The notes: generated by a model from the letters alone, not told the origin. Shown: positions 25,315 through 34,853, counted from the first letter of the stretch. The stretch: DNA of 64,000 nucleotides from Flavobacteriia bacterium (GCA_947450325.1 CANFUT010000026.1:1-64000), one strand, 5' to 3'. A program made the numbers and translations.

Positions 25315-25659
25315 ATGTTTAAACAATCCATTGCTAGAATCTTTTGTGTCTTAACAGTATTTTTACTGACTAGCAATGTTGTATTATCTGCCGTACCTTT
25401 TCAGAAGTCTAAAGGGAAAATTACTGAGCGTAAAACTCAAACATTTTCACCTTACATAGACTTAGATCAAGATTCAGCTTATATTTTAGAAAAAGATCCA
25501 TTTGAAGATTTGGATTTCGTTGCTACTATACCTTTTTATCAAAATTATTTGTTCAGTGAAAATGCTTATACTGAAGAAGTAAAACATTTTTATAAAGTAA
25601 ATGGTCCTCATTACAAAACCACTCCAATCTGGTTGTTGGTAAGGCATATCCTAATATAA
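25315..25659 (+). CDS. Small exported protein, unknown function
   Basis: The protein has 114 residues with an N-terminal signal peptide (about residues 1-26, cleavage near VLSA). The remainder is acidic and aromatic-rich (DLDQDSAYILEKDPFEDLDF, then several Tyr/Phe). There are no cysteines in the mature part and no recognised domain. It is probably periplasmic or surface exposed. It lies 164 bases upstream of dabA on the same strand; whether it shares function with the dab locus is unknown. Confidence 0.65.
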   Translation: MFKQSIARIFCVLTVFLLTSNVVLSAVPFQKSKGKITERKTQTFSPYIDLDQDSAYILEKDPFEDLDFVATIPFYQNYLFSENAYTEEVKHFYKVNGPHYKTTPIWLLVRHILI

Positions 25660-25823
25660 AATTTATTTATCATTTGTTTTTGGGCAATTTTTAAATTGTC
25701 TTGATTCGTTTTGTCATTTTTGTTGATAAAACTAAACAAACAAGTCTTTTAGCTGAAGAATTTAATATTCTAAAGTTGAAAAAATTAGTCGTGAAGATTA
25801 ATTAAATAATTAAATTTTGAATT

Positions 25824-28325
25824 ATGAAAATGGAAAATTCAGTTTTCGATATGCACAAAATGATGCATGATTTAAAACATTTTTTGCCTGCTCAGGCGCC
25901 ATTGAAAGATTTCATTCATCACAATACCTTACATGCTTTTCAAGATATTCAATTTTTTGATGCCTTGAACAATGCCAGTATCATGTTTGGTTATATAACT
26001 TCGCTTTCGCTAATAGAATATAGAGCATTATATGATCAAGGGAAAATTGATAAAAAGATTGTAGATAAAATAATTTTAGAAAAGAAGGGGACAGTTCAAT
26101 CACTTCTTTGGTCAAATAAAGTTTATCATGCTCAATACAGTGAAGAAACAATTCAAAGAGTTGGTGCTTTGCGTGCAAATTGGAAAAGCCAATATAAAAT
26201 CGATTTAGATTCAATGGTTCATCCTAATATGTTTAGGATACTTTGCAGTTATTTAGACCAAGGAATTTCGATTTGGAATTTTCCAGGTGAAAAAAGATCT
26301 TTTCTTTCTTCTTTGAGAGAATTGGAAAAAAATAGTTTTGTAAGTTTCTTTAAAAGCAAACGTGCAAAATCTCTTTTGCTAGATGAAAATTGCAACATTG
26401 AACAATTGTTGAAAATTCTAATCGGAGATGAAAAGTTGTTTGAACATTACGTATTTGATCAGCAATTTGCGCATCCAGGTTGGTCTGGTTTGGTTTCAAC
26501 TATCGAAAGCATGCCGGGCACTTTGTTAGACAAAAGAAATATCAGTTTAGCAGATTTAATCATGTTCGAATCTTTATTGGAGATTGATGTGCTGGATTCT
26601 CATTTTGGAGAAATTTGGGCGCCACTTGCAGAAAAAGTAAGTGAAATTCCTACTCCGCTATTTGATCCAATTGAAAAAAGTGAACTAAGTGAAGTGCTTC
26701 AAATTTGGCAAGAGTCTTATGAGTGGACTTATTACGACCAAGTTTTAGCAGGAATTAAATTGCAAAAAAGCGAAGTCAAATCCAATCAAAAATCTTTTCA
26801 AGCATTTTTCTGTATCGACGATAGAGAATGTTCAATCAGAAGACATGTTGAAAGTTTAGATTCCGAAGCAGAAACTTTTGGTACTCCAGGGCATTTTAAT
26901 TTAGACTTTTATTACAAGCCAGAGAATGGGAACTTTTTCACAAAAGTTTGTCCAGCTCCTTTAACTCCTAAATATTTGATTAAAGAAATTGAAAATAATT
27001 CTAAACAAAAGAAAGATTTCCACTTTAACACAAATACACACGGACTGTTTATCGGTTGGGTTTTAACTCATACTCTTGGTTTTTGGTCAGGTTTCAGATT
27101 ATTTTGGAGTATTTTTAGACCGGGTGATAGTCCTTCAGCAGTTTCGTCTTTTCGCCACATGGATATCAATTCAACTTTGACCATTGAAAACACTTCAATT
27201 GAAGACAGAGAAGATGATTTACAGATTGGATTCACCATTCCTGAAATGACAGATAGGCTCGAAGGATTATTGAAAAGTACAGGTGCTGTGCAAGATTTTG
27301 CGGATCTTGTTTATCTCATAGGTCATGGTGCAAGTAGCGTAAATAATACCCATTATGCTGGATACGATTGTGGGGCTTGTTCGGGTAGACCAGGTTCCGT
27401 GAACGCTAAAGTGATGAGTGCAATTGCAAATAATCCAAAAGTGCGTGTATTGTTGGCCGAACGAGGAATTGAAATTCCTGCGTCCACTCAGTTTTTAGGG
27501 GCTTTGCATGACACGACAAAGGATGATATCGCCTATTTTGATGAGCATCTTTTGAATGAGTCTAATCGAAAAATGCACGAAGAAAATAAGCAAATATTTA
27601 TTCATGCTCTAGATTTAAACGCCAAAGAACGTTCAAGAAAATTCATGTCAATCAATTCGCACAATACAGCGGAAAAAGTACATACAAAAGTTAGATTGAG
27701 AACAGTTTCTTTGTTTGAACCACGTCCAGAGCTTAACCATGCTACAAATACACTTTGTTTGATTGGAAGAAGATCAATGTCAAAAGGAATCATGTTGGAC
27801 AGAAGAGCATTTTTGAACTCTTACAACTACAAGGTTGATTTAGATGGGAAATATTTGTTGAATATTTTAAATGCTGCAGCGCCAGTTTGTGGTGGAATTA
27901 ATTTGGAATATTACTTTTCGAGAGTAGACAATCAAAAGTTAGGAGCAGGAACAAAATTACCACACAATGTGATGGGGTTAATTGGGGTTGCAAATGGAAT
28001 TGATGGAGATTTGAGACCAGGTTTACCTAGTCAAATGATCGAAGTGCATGATCCTTTAAGATTAATGATGGTTGTTGAACACTTTCCTGAAGTCGTATTG
28101 GATACGATTCAACGAAATCCAGTGACTTTTGAATGGTTCAAAAATGATTGGGTCAAATTAGCGGTTTGTCATCCTGAGACGAAAGAAATTTCTATTTACG
28201 CTGACGGACAAATGGCCGCTTATAATCCTATGAAATCTAAATTAGATAATGTTAAAAACATGGATCAATTGGTTGAGTCAGGTCAAGATACATTTCCAGT
28301 TTTATTAATCAATAATCATAATTAA
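25824..28325 (+). CDS. dabA: DabA, inorganic-carbon transporter catalytic subunit (UPF0753/DUF2309)
   Basis: The protein has 833 residues. DabA is the soluble, beta-carbonic-anhydrase-like half of the DAB system, thought to hydrate CO2 to bicarbonate in one direction using the ion gradient of DabB. The zinc and catalytic residues are visible: Cys330 and Asp332 in FFCIDDRECS, and His501 and Cys516 in IGHGASSV...YDCGACSG. The spacing (C+2 to D; H+15 to C) equals that known for the Halothiobacillus protein. The N-terminus is typical (APLKDFIHHNTLHAFQ). The start could be ATG 25824 or 25830. Only 3 bases separate it from dabB. Confidence 0.95.
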   Translation: MKMENSVFDMHKMMHDLKHFLPAQAPLKDFIHHNTLHAFQDIQFFDALNNASIMFGYITSLSLIEYRALYDQGKIDKKIVDKIILEKKGTVQSLLWSNKVYHAQYSEETIQRVGALRANWKSQYKIDLDSMVHPNMFRILCSYLDQGISIWNFPGEKRSFLSSLRELEKNSFVSFFKSKRAKSLLLDENCNIEQLLKILIGDEKLFEHYVFDQQFAHPGWSGLVSTIESMPGTLLDKRNISLADLIMFESLLEIDVLDSHFGEIWAPLAEKVSEIPTPLFDPIEKSELSEVLQIWQESYEWTYYDQVLAGIKLQKSEVKSNQKSFQAFFCIDDRECSIRRHVESLDSEAETFGTPGHFNLDFYYKPENGNFFTKVCPAPLTPKYLIKEIENNSKQKKDFHFNTNTHGLFIGWVLTHTLGFWSGFRLFWSIFRPGDSPSAVSSFRHMDINSTLTIENTSIEDREDDLQIGFTIPEMTDRLEGLLKSTGAVQDFADLVYLIGHGASSVNNTHYAGYDCGACSGRPGSVNAKVMSAIANNPKVRVLLAERGIEIPASTQFLGALHDTTKDDIAYFDEHLLNESNRKMHEENKQIFIHALDLNAKERSRKFMSINSHNTAEKVHTKVRLRTVSLFEPRPELNHATNTLCLIGRRSMSKGIMLDRRAFLNSYNYKVDLDGKYLLNILNAAAPVCGGINLEYYFSRVDNQKLGAGTKLPHNVMGLIGVANGIDGDLRPGLPSQMIEVHDPLRLMMVVEHFPEVVLDTIQRNPVTFEWFKNDWVKLAVCHPETKEISIYADGQMAAYNPMKSKLDNVKNMDQLVESGQDTFPVLLINNHN

Positions 28326-28328
28326 ATC

Positions 28329-30197
28329 ATGGAAAAATACATTCAAATTTTTGTTCTGATTCCCATAGTAGGATTTTTGTTAAGTCTTTGTATTCCAAAG
28401 AAAAATGAAAACACCATTTCATGGATTTCATTTTCAACTGTTGGTTTACAATTGGTTTTGGCGATTGTTTTCTCTATTTATTGGTTGTTTAATCATCACG
28501 CAGTAATTGATTTACGTGGATTTACCGTTTTTGAAACAACTGGTTATAGCTTCTACTTAGATTTCTATTTTGATAAAATTACGGTTGTTTTCCTCTTGAT
28601 TGGTGCATTATTAACTTTCATGATTACCGTTTATAGCCGATATTATCTGCATAGAGAAGAAGGATATAAAAGATTTTTTAACGTTATTTTGTTCTTTTTT
28701 AGTGGATTTAACATTGTGATTTTTTCAGGAAACTTAGAAACAATGTTCATCGGTTGGGAGATTTTAGGAATTTCATCCTTTCTATTAATCGCATTTTATA
28801 GAGATAGATATCTGCCAGTTAAGAATGCGGTGAAAGTCTTTTCGATCTATCGAATAGGGGATGTTGGCTTGATTTTAGCCATGTGGTTGAGTCACCATTT
28901 GTGGCATTCAAACATTTCATTTTCTGCTTTAAATAACTATGAACTTGTGCACGAACATTTGTCAAGTCACACTTTTATTGGTGCATTGATTTCACTGATG
29001 ATTTTTGTTTCTGCAGCTGCCAAGTCTGCTCAATTGCCATTTTCGTCATGGTTGCCTCGTGCTATGGAAGGACCAACCCCTTCAAGTGCCATTTTTTACG
29101 GTTCATTGTCAGTTCACATTGGTGCATTTATCATGTTGAGAACTTTTCACTTTTGGGAACATCAGTTTTCAATTCGAATTTTCATTGCATTCGTAGGTTT
29201 GACAACAAGTATTGTTGCAACATTAACTGCGAGAGTTCAATCGTCAGTTAAAAGTCAGATTGCTTATTCGTCTATCGCACAAATTGGTTTGATTTTCATT
29301 GAAATTGCTGCTGGACTAGAAGTTTTTGCATTGATTCACATCGCAGGAAATGCTTTTTTAAGAACTTATCAATTGTTGGTTTCGCCATCTGTTGTTAGTT
29401 ATAAAATCCGAGAGCAATTTTACAATTTCATTCCGCGTCATAAAACGATTGAAGATTCTCTTCCAAGGAAAATTGAAAATTCATTGTATTTGTTGAGTTT
29501 GAAGGAATGGAATTTGGATTCATTCATGTATAAATACCTTTGGAATCCTTTGAAAAGATTCGGAAATAAATTGAATTTTTTAACTTTCAAAACTTTATTC
29601 TGGATTTTTGTACCCATGTACGTTGTAGGATTTATTTTGATGTTATATAGAAATTCTTTAGATCCAATTCTAGTAAAATACCTACCTGGAGTTTTTGCTT
29701 TTGTAGGTTTAGTTTTGGTAATTAAGGCTTTCACCGAAAGAAAAAGTGTCAGAATGAGTTGGGTTTTAGTGATTTTAAATCACTTTTGGATTGCGATGGC
29801 GATTTCGTTCAATGAGCATTTTGATTTTATTCATATTGTTTTGTATTTGAGCGGTGTAATTGCTGCGGGATCAATAGGATATATTGCAATTTTAAGATTG
29901 AAACGACTTGAAGGAAAATTGGATATGAATCAATTTCAAGGTCACGTTTATGAGCATCCAAAAATTGCTTTAGTCTTTCTGATTTCATGTTTGGGATTAG
30001 CGGGATTTCCCATAACTCCTACTTTTGTAGGTGAAGATTTAATTTTCTCTCATATTCACGAAGATCAAATTTTCTTAGCGTTTTTTGTTGCTTTGAGTTT
30101 CATTATCGACGGACTGGCATTAATCAGAATCTACGCAAGAGTCTTTCTTGGACCACACAGCAAAACCTATCACCAAATTGCCAAAAGATCTTCTTGA
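28329..30197 (+). CDS. dabB: DabB, NuoL-like cation-conducting membrane subunit
   Basis: The 622-residue inner-membrane protein has about 14 helices and is related to the antiporter-like subunits of complex I (proton_antipo_M domain about 125-350; MFIGWEILGISSFLLIAFY, SAAKSAQLPFSSWLPRAMEGPTPSS). The Glu and Lys in these blocks are the ion-channel residues of the family. It drives DabA with an H+ or Na+ gradient. The C-terminal half is more divergent, with extra loops. Translation is probably coupled to dabA (3-base gap); sulP follows 46 bases later. Confidence 0.93.
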   Translation: MEKYIQIFVLIPIVGFLLSLCIPKKNENTISWISFSTVGLQLVLAIVFSIYWLFNHHAVIDLRGFTVFETTGYSFYLDFYFDKITVVFLLIGALLTFMITVYSRYYLHREEGYKRFFNVILFFFSGFNIVIFSGNLETMFIGWEILGISSFLLIAFYRDRYLPVKNAVKVFSIYRIGDVGLILAMWLSHHLWHSNISFSALNNYELVHEHLSSHTFIGALISLMIFVSAAAKSAQLPFSSWLPRAMEGPTPSSAIFYGSLSVHIGAFIMLRTFHFWEHQFSIRIFIAFVGLTTSIVATLTARVQSSVKSQIAYSSIAQIGLIFIEIAAGLEVFALIHIAGNAFLRTYQLLVSPSVVSYKIREQFYNFIPRHKTIEDSLPRKIENSLYLLSLKEWNLDSFMYKYLWNPLKRFGNKLNFLTFKTLFWIFVPMYVVGFILMLYRNSLDPILVKYLPGVFAFVGLVLVIKAFTERKSVRMSWVLVILNHFWIAMAISFNEHFDFIHIVLYLSGVIAAGSIGYIAILRLKRLEGKLDMNQFQGHVYEHPKIALVFLISCLGLAGFPITPTFVGEDLIFSHIHEDQIFLAFFVALSFIIDGLALIRIYARVFLGPHSKTYHQIAKRSS

Positions 30198-30243
30198 TCA
30201 AATTAATTAACTTTTTTTCTAATAAATAAAAAATTATAGTAAA

Positions 30244-31890
30244 ATGTCAAAATCAAATAAAAGATTTATTCCAGCTGATGGATTAGCAGGTTTAAAACAA
30301 AATTTTTCTTCTGATGCATTGTCAGGATTTCTTGTATTCTTATTAGCACTTCCATTGAGTTTAGGAATTGCGGGCGCTAGTGATTTCCCTCCAATTTATG
30401 GGTTAATCACTGCAATGATTGGAGGTATTGTAGTCAGCTTTTTTGCAGGATCTTTACTTACGATTAAAGGTCCAGCTGCTGGTTTGATTGTAATTGTTGC
30501 AGGTGCGGTCGCAGAATTGGGTCACGGAAATTCAGAACTTGGATGGAAATTGGCCCTCGGTGCTGTTGTGGTTGCCGGTGCTCTTCAAGTAATTTTTGGA
30601 TTATTAAAATTGGGTTCTTTAAGTGATTTTTTCCCTCTTTCTGCTGTACACGGTATGCTTGCTGCGATCGGAATTATCATTATCAGTAAACAACTCCACG
30701 TATTAGTTGGTATGAATCCGATGACACCCGAAGGTAAACCAATGGTTGAACCTGTTGAATTATTAGTTGAACTGAAAAATACATTTGCAAATTTCTTCCT
30801 GCACAAAGATGTTGCAATTGTTGGACTTGTAAGTTTAGGAATCGTTTTCGGATGGCCAATGCTTCCAGTAAAAGCGTTGAAAAAAATTCCTGCTGCTCTG
30901 ATTGTATTAGTCGTTTCTATTCCTTTAGCGATGTATATGGGAATTCACAATGTTGCAGATGTTAAAAATGCTGCAGGTGAAGTTGTTACAAAAGGTTTTT
31001 CTCCATTATTAGAATTCAAAAAAGGGTTGGTTGATATTATTGGTGTAAATGTAAGTTTTGATGGATTTTCTCAAACTGGAACTTTTATCAAATTTGTAAT
31101 CATGTTTGCTTTGGTTGGAAGCTTGGAAGCTTTATTGACTGTAAAAGCAATCGATATGTTGGATCCTTTTAAAAGAAAATCAAATGCAAATAAAGATTTA
31201 ATTGCTGTTGGAGTTGGAAATATTTTTGCAGGTGTCTTAGGTGGTTTACCAATGATTAGTGAGGTTGCTCGTTCTTCTGCAAATGTTAATAATGGTGGTA
31301 AAACGCGTTGGGCCAATTTCTTTCACGGTGTCTTTATTTTGTTGTTTTTATTCTTTGCAGTTACATTCAGTGATTTGATACCAAGAGCTGCATTAGCTGC
31401 TATGTTGATTGGAGTGGGCTGGAAATTGGCACACCCAAAGGAATTTGGTCACATGGCTAAAATTGGTTGGGACCAAGTTGCAGTTTTTGTTACAACAATT
31501 ATTTTCACTTTGGCAACAGATTTATTAGTTGGAATCGGAGCAGGGATTTTATTGAAAATGATTTTACACATTGCTAGAGGTGTTTCTGTAGGAAGTCTTT
31601 TCAGCGCCAAAACTAAAGTGGAAGGTCATACTGTAACAGTTCAAGGTGCAGCTGTATTTAGTAATTTCATTCCTGTTAAAAAACAATTATTAAAATTCCC
31701 GTTGACAGATCATGTGGTTTTTGATGTTAGACAATGCTTTTTTGTAGATCACTCGGTCATTGAAACACTTCACCATATGAAAGATGATTTTGCTTCTGAA
31801 GGTGGTAATCTAGAAATTCTAGGTATTGAAGAATTCAAATCAGTTGGAAAATCTAAACACAAATTAGCTGCAGTTAGAAAGCGTAAATAA
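30244..31890 (+). CDS. SulP-family anion transporter with STAS domain
   Basis: The protein has 548 residues. A SulP transmembrane domain of 10-14 helices (about 20-430; ALPLSLGIAGASDFPPIYGL, IKGPAAGLIVIVAG, GGLPMISEVARSSANVNNG) is followed by a C-terminal STAS domain (about 450-535; VVFDVRQCFFVDHSVIETLHHM). SulP proteins carry sulfate, bicarbonate or other anions. Its place directly after dabAB strongly suggests bicarbonate or related exchange rather than sulfate. It is not fused to a carbonic anhydrase, unlike some SulP proteins. Confidence 0.92.
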   Translation: MSKSNKRFIPADGLAGLKQNFSSDALSGFLVFLLALPLSLGIAGASDFPPIYGLITAMIGGIVVSFFAGSLLTIKGPAAGLIVIVAGAVAELGHGNSELGWKLALGAVVVAGALQVIFGLLKLGSLSDFFPLSAVHGMLAAIGIIIISKQLHVLVGMNPMTPEGKPMVEPVELLVELKNTFANFFLHKDVAIVGLVSLGIVFGWPMLPVKALKKIPAALIVLVVSIPLAMYMGIHNVADVKNAAGEVVTKGFSPLLEFKKGLVDIIGVNVSFDGFSQTGTFIKFVIMFALVGSLEALLTVKAIDMLDPFKRKSNANKDLIAVGVGNIFAGVLGGLPMISEVARSSANVNNGGKTRWANFFHGVFILLFLFFAVTFSDLIPRAALAAMLIGVGWKLAHPKEFGHMAKIGWDQVAVFVTTIIFTLATDLLVGIGAGILLKMILHIARGVSVGSLFSAKTKVEGHTVTVQGAAVFSNFIPVKKQLLKFPLTDHVVFDVRQCFFVDHSVIETLHHMKDDFASEGGNLEILGIEEFKSVGKSKHKLAAVRKRK

Positions 31891-31919
31891 TCTTTAAATT
31901 TTTAAACGATTAATTTATC

Positions 31920-32003
31920 AAAAGAGTCTTGAAATAGATTTGTTCCTAAGTACAAATTCTTTGTAATAGTCTGTTGGTTTATTACAAATTCAAGGCTCTT
32001 TTT
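31920..32003 (+). ncRNA. Predicted three-stem structured RNA element between sulP and the porin gene
   Basis: Outer stem: AAAAGAGTCTTGAA (31920-31933) pairs with TTCAAGGCTCTTTT (31989-32002), 14 pairs with one G-U. Inside are ATTTGT/ACAAAT (31938-31943 with 31952-31957, 8-base loop) and TTTGTAATA/TATTACAAA (31960-31968 with 31980-31988, 11-base loop). The third stem stacks directly on the outer stem, giving a classic three-way junction. The outer stem ends in a T-run, so it may be an attenuator or terminator controlling the porin gene, whose ATG is 14 bases beyond. An exact -7 box lies inside it (31935-31942). It matches no riboswitch class I know. Confidence 0.6.
31935..31942 (+). promoter_or_regulatory. 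-7 box (TAGATTTG) inside the structured element
   Basis: Exact TAnnTTTG. It predicts a start near 31946 and a leader of about 71 bases for the porin gene; the third stem would then lie in the 5' UTR, while the outer stem would lack its left arm. Confidence 0.35.
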
Positions 32004-32016
32004 AAAACCTTTTAAT

Positions 32017-33372
32017 ATGAAATTAAAAATAAAAGTCGGAGCAACGATACTAGTTGCAATTGCTGTTAGCACAACAAAAATTCAAGCTCAATCTTTGGAT
32101 AAAAAATACAAAGAAGGATTGAAGATTTATCTAAGTGACGACAGTACAAAATACATAAAAGCAACTGGTTTGGCTCAAATTTGGATGCGTTATAATGACA
32201 ATAATCCAGGTTCAACAATCTATGGAACTCCTAAAAAAGAAACATTTGATGTTGGGTTAAGACGTGTTCGTTATCAAATTATGTCTCAGGTTTCAAAGAA
32301 AGTATTTTTCTACACTCAAATTGGAATTAACAGTGTGAATAGTCTTTCGGCTAGAAAAACCGGAATATTTTTTCATGATGTAACCGGGGAATATAACGTT
32401 TATAAAAATTATCTGACTTTAGGAGCTGGATTGAGCGGATGGAACGGAACTTCTAGATTTTCATCTTCTGGGGTGTCTTCTATTTTAGGGATGGATTTAC
32501 CAGTAGTTCAGGAAGCTACAAATGATGTAACGGATCAATTTGTTAGGAAATTAGGAGTTTATGCGAAAGGTAAAATCAGTGGTTTTGACTACCGTTTTTC
32601 TGTTTCAAATCCTTTTCCAGTTCAAAATTCAATTTCACTTGTAGCTGCATTGCCAGCAACTGGAACGAATACAGCTTATTATTCTACAAATGCTCCAAAA
32701 TTGCAATATCAAAGTTATGCGATGTGGCAATTTTTTGACAAAGAAAGCAACCAATTGCCTTACATGACAGGATCTTATTTAGGTAAGAAAAAAGTGTTAA
32801 ATGTAGGTGCTGGATTTGCATACCAAAAAGATGCTATGTGGTACAGAAATTCTAATTTGGATACTGTTTCAAAACCCTTGCAGCAAGTTGGAATTGATGT
32901 ATTCTATGATAGCTATTTAGATAAAACAAAACAAAATGCGATTACGGCTTATGTTTCGTTTTTGAATTACAATTTCGGTCCAAATTATATCAGAAATGCA
33001 GGTGCAATGAACACAGCGAATGGTGTGAATAGCAAAGGAAGTTTTAATGGCGCAGGTAATGCGTTGCCATTAATAGGAACTGGTCAAGTGTTTTATGGTC
33101 AATTTGGATATTTATTCAGAAAAGATTTATTGAAAAGCTGCGGAACATTGCAACCATATGTTTCTGGTATTTATGCAAACTATGAAAAGCTTAAAGATCC
33201 AGTGATGGTCTATGATTTGGGTGTAAATTGGATCATGGGAGGAAGTAATTCTAAAATTTCCTTGGATTATCAAAGCCGACCAATTTTTAACACAGATGCG
33301 AACGGAAATATTTCTGAATCTAAATCTGCGAGAAGAGGACAATTGGTTTTACAATATCAGTTAGCATTTTAA
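32017..33372 (+). CDS. Outer-membrane porin-like beta-barrel protein
   Basis: The protein has 451 residues with a signal peptide (1-24, ending IQAQ) and many amphipathic strands ending in an aromatic residue (LVLQYQLAF at the C-terminus). The opening YLSDDSTKYIKATGLAQIWMRYNDNNPG resembles OprP/OprO-type porins of Bacteroidota. It probably lets small anions cross the outer membrane, and its place as last gene of the dabAB-sulP locus points to bicarbonate or another anion. Expression may be set separately by the RNA structure just upstream. Confidence 0.82.
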   Translation: MKLKIKVGATILVAIAVSTTKIQAQSLDKKYKEGLKIYLSDDSTKYIKATGLAQIWMRYNDNNPGSTIYGTPKKETFDVGLRRVRYQIMSQVSKKVFFYTQIGINSVNSLSARKTGIFFHDVTGEYNVYKNYLTLGAGLSGWNGTSRFSSSGVSSILGMDLPVVQEATNDVTDQFVRKLGVYAKGKISGFDYRFSVSNPFPVQNSISLVAALPATGTNTAYYSTNAPKLQYQSYAMWQFFDKESNQLPYMTGSYLGKKKVLNVGAGFAYQKDAMWYRNSNLDTVSKPLQQVGIDVFYDSYLDKTKQNAITAYVSFLNYNFGPNYIRNAGAMNTANGVNSKGSFNGAGNALPLIGTGQVFYGQFGYLFRKDLLKSCGTLQPYVSGIYANYEKLKDPVMVYDLGVNWIMGGSNSKISLDYQSRPIFNTDANGNISESKSARRGQLVLQYQLAF

Positions 33373-33403
33373 AAGGTTTTTGGTTTAAATTATAGTTTAT
33401 CGT

Positions 33404-33478
33404 AAGCTCTTGGTTTTTTGTTAGTTTCAAATTTTCGATCGGTTTGAAATGAATCAAATGCCAAGAGTTTTATTTTTT
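33404..33478. terminator. Long two-part hairpin terminator between porin and histidine kinase
   Basis: AAGCTCTTGG (33404-33413) pairs with CCAAGAGTTT (33461-33470; one G-U), and TTTCAAA (33425-33431) with TTTGAAA (33443-33449) inside. A T-run follows on the plus strand, so it should stop porin transcription; the right arm overlaps the stop of the convergent kinase gene. Confidence 0.75.
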
Positions 33479-34675
33479 AAATAAGGCTTCACTTTCTAAA
33501 AAAGGCGAAGAAATATTATCTTGAATTTCAATATTAAAATCTTCAGAACTTACTTCCTTGGCAATTGCGTCGATTTGTTCTATCAAAGCATGGATAAGAA
33601 TTTCTTTTTTAGGGTCTAATTTTGTTAAATTCAAAATGGTAGAATGTACATTTATTTGAATTTTATCTTTTCTTTTTACAACGTTGATGATTAATTCTCT
33701 ATCTAAATCATTCATAATACTTTGAATCCAAAAAATAGAAATTATTTCATGAATGATTAATCCAATAGGGATTGCTTGTTTTACATTTAAGAAAAAGGTT
33801 TCACTATTGATGTTTATTTTCCCGGTTATTGGAAGGTCTTCGAAAAGTTGAAACCAATAAAGCTTAACTTCTTTTAGGTATTTTTCTGTTGGAATTATTA
33901 ATTTTCCTTCTTCAAATTTTTGTAAATGATTTGCTTGCGCTACCGTATGAATAGCGTGTATACTTTCTTTGTATGCAAAAGAATAATTATCGTCAGTTAC
34001 ATTTTCTAATTTTAATTTTAGAAGCGAGCTCATTAAACTTAAATTATTTTTCAATCGGTGTTGCAACTCAGCCAATAAAATTTCCTTTTCTCTATTTTTT
34101 TCAACTTCTAAATTTCTAAGTTTTGATTCCTCATTGACAATGTTTTCTAGAAGCAACAATTTTTGCACGTTTGCAGATACAATAAGGAAGATAAAATATA
34201 CTAGACAAATAACTGAAATGAGCATATTTATATTAAACATTTCATTTTTCTGATCAATTGTTAGGTTTTCGTTTTCGAAAATTTTGTGATCTGTTATTAT
34301 GTTAGTGAAAATCAAAATTCCTATCAAAATCAATTGTGAAATCAAGATAATTCGATCATTTTTTGTTTTAAAATCAAACATATTAGCGACAGCTAATGAA
34401 AGCGGAAAATAATATAAATACGAACCTGAATCAATGCCAGAATAAGAATCAAAAAAGAAAACTCCTGCAGTGATTATTGTAAATAAATATAGAAAGGCAG
34501 TTTTTGGCTTGAAGTAAAAATTTACAGCCAATGTCAAAAGACTCAGCATCGCTAATAATTCAAGAAAAATAGCTGATTGTGGATCGCCTAAAAAGTAATT
34601 GTTGATGCCAGTTGTTAAGAATACTGCACAAGATATTAGACCAAAGATATTTGCTAACTTAACTTTGGATTTCAT
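33470..34675 (-). CDS. Membrane histidine kinase-like protein with degenerate ATP-binding domain
   Basis: The protein is about 401 residues from ATG 34675 (the frame is open to a TTG at 34720). Six hydrophobic helices (residues 8-170) and a short coiled coil lead into a HisKA_2-type dimerisation motif, LAELQHRLKNNLSLMSSLL, with the phosphoacceptor His206. The following region should be the HATPase. It keeps KQAIPIGLIIHEI, but the N-box Asn and Lys are gone (HEIISIFWIQS), the DNGxG G1 box is absent, and the final GLxLI box reads ILIHALIEQID. It may be a pseudokinase or phosphotransfer protein. It converges on the dab porin gene; no response regulator is adjacent. Confidence 0.72.
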   Translation of the reverse strand: MKSKVKLANIFGLISCAVFLTTGINNYFLGDPQSAIFLELLAMLSLLTLAVNFYFKPKTAFLYLFTIITAGVFFFDSYSGIDSGSYLYYFPLSLAVANMFDFKTKNDRIILISQLILIGILIFTNIITDHKIFENENLTIDQKNEMFNINMLISVICLVYFIFLIVSANVQKLLLLENIVNEESKLRNLEVEKNREKEILLAELQHRLKNNLSLMSSLLKLKLENVTDDNYSFAYKESIHAIHTVAQANHLQKFEEGKLIIPTEKYLKEVKLYWFQLFEDLPITGKININSETFFLNVKQAIPIGLIIHEIISIFWIQSIMNDLDRELIINVVKRKDKIQINVHSTILNLTKLDPKKEILIHALIEQIDAIAKEVSSEDFNIEIQDNISSPFLESEALFKK

Positions 34676-34853
34676 CTTATCAGTAATAGACAACTCTTCT
34701 ACAATATCAGTAACCTTCAACTTATTCTAACCTTGTTTATTCTCTAAATGTAAGAAAATGCTTTACAATAATTGAGTGCGACTGTTATTTTTATTGTATT
34801 TATTAGCCGAATGACATTTAAAAACCGACAAAGTGTTAAATATTACATTCAAG

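Noticed and set aside
25684-25702. GGCAATTTTTAAATTGTC hairpin after the 25315 gene as a terminator
   Set aside because: The stem is almost entirely A-T and the T-run is interrupted; too weak to call.
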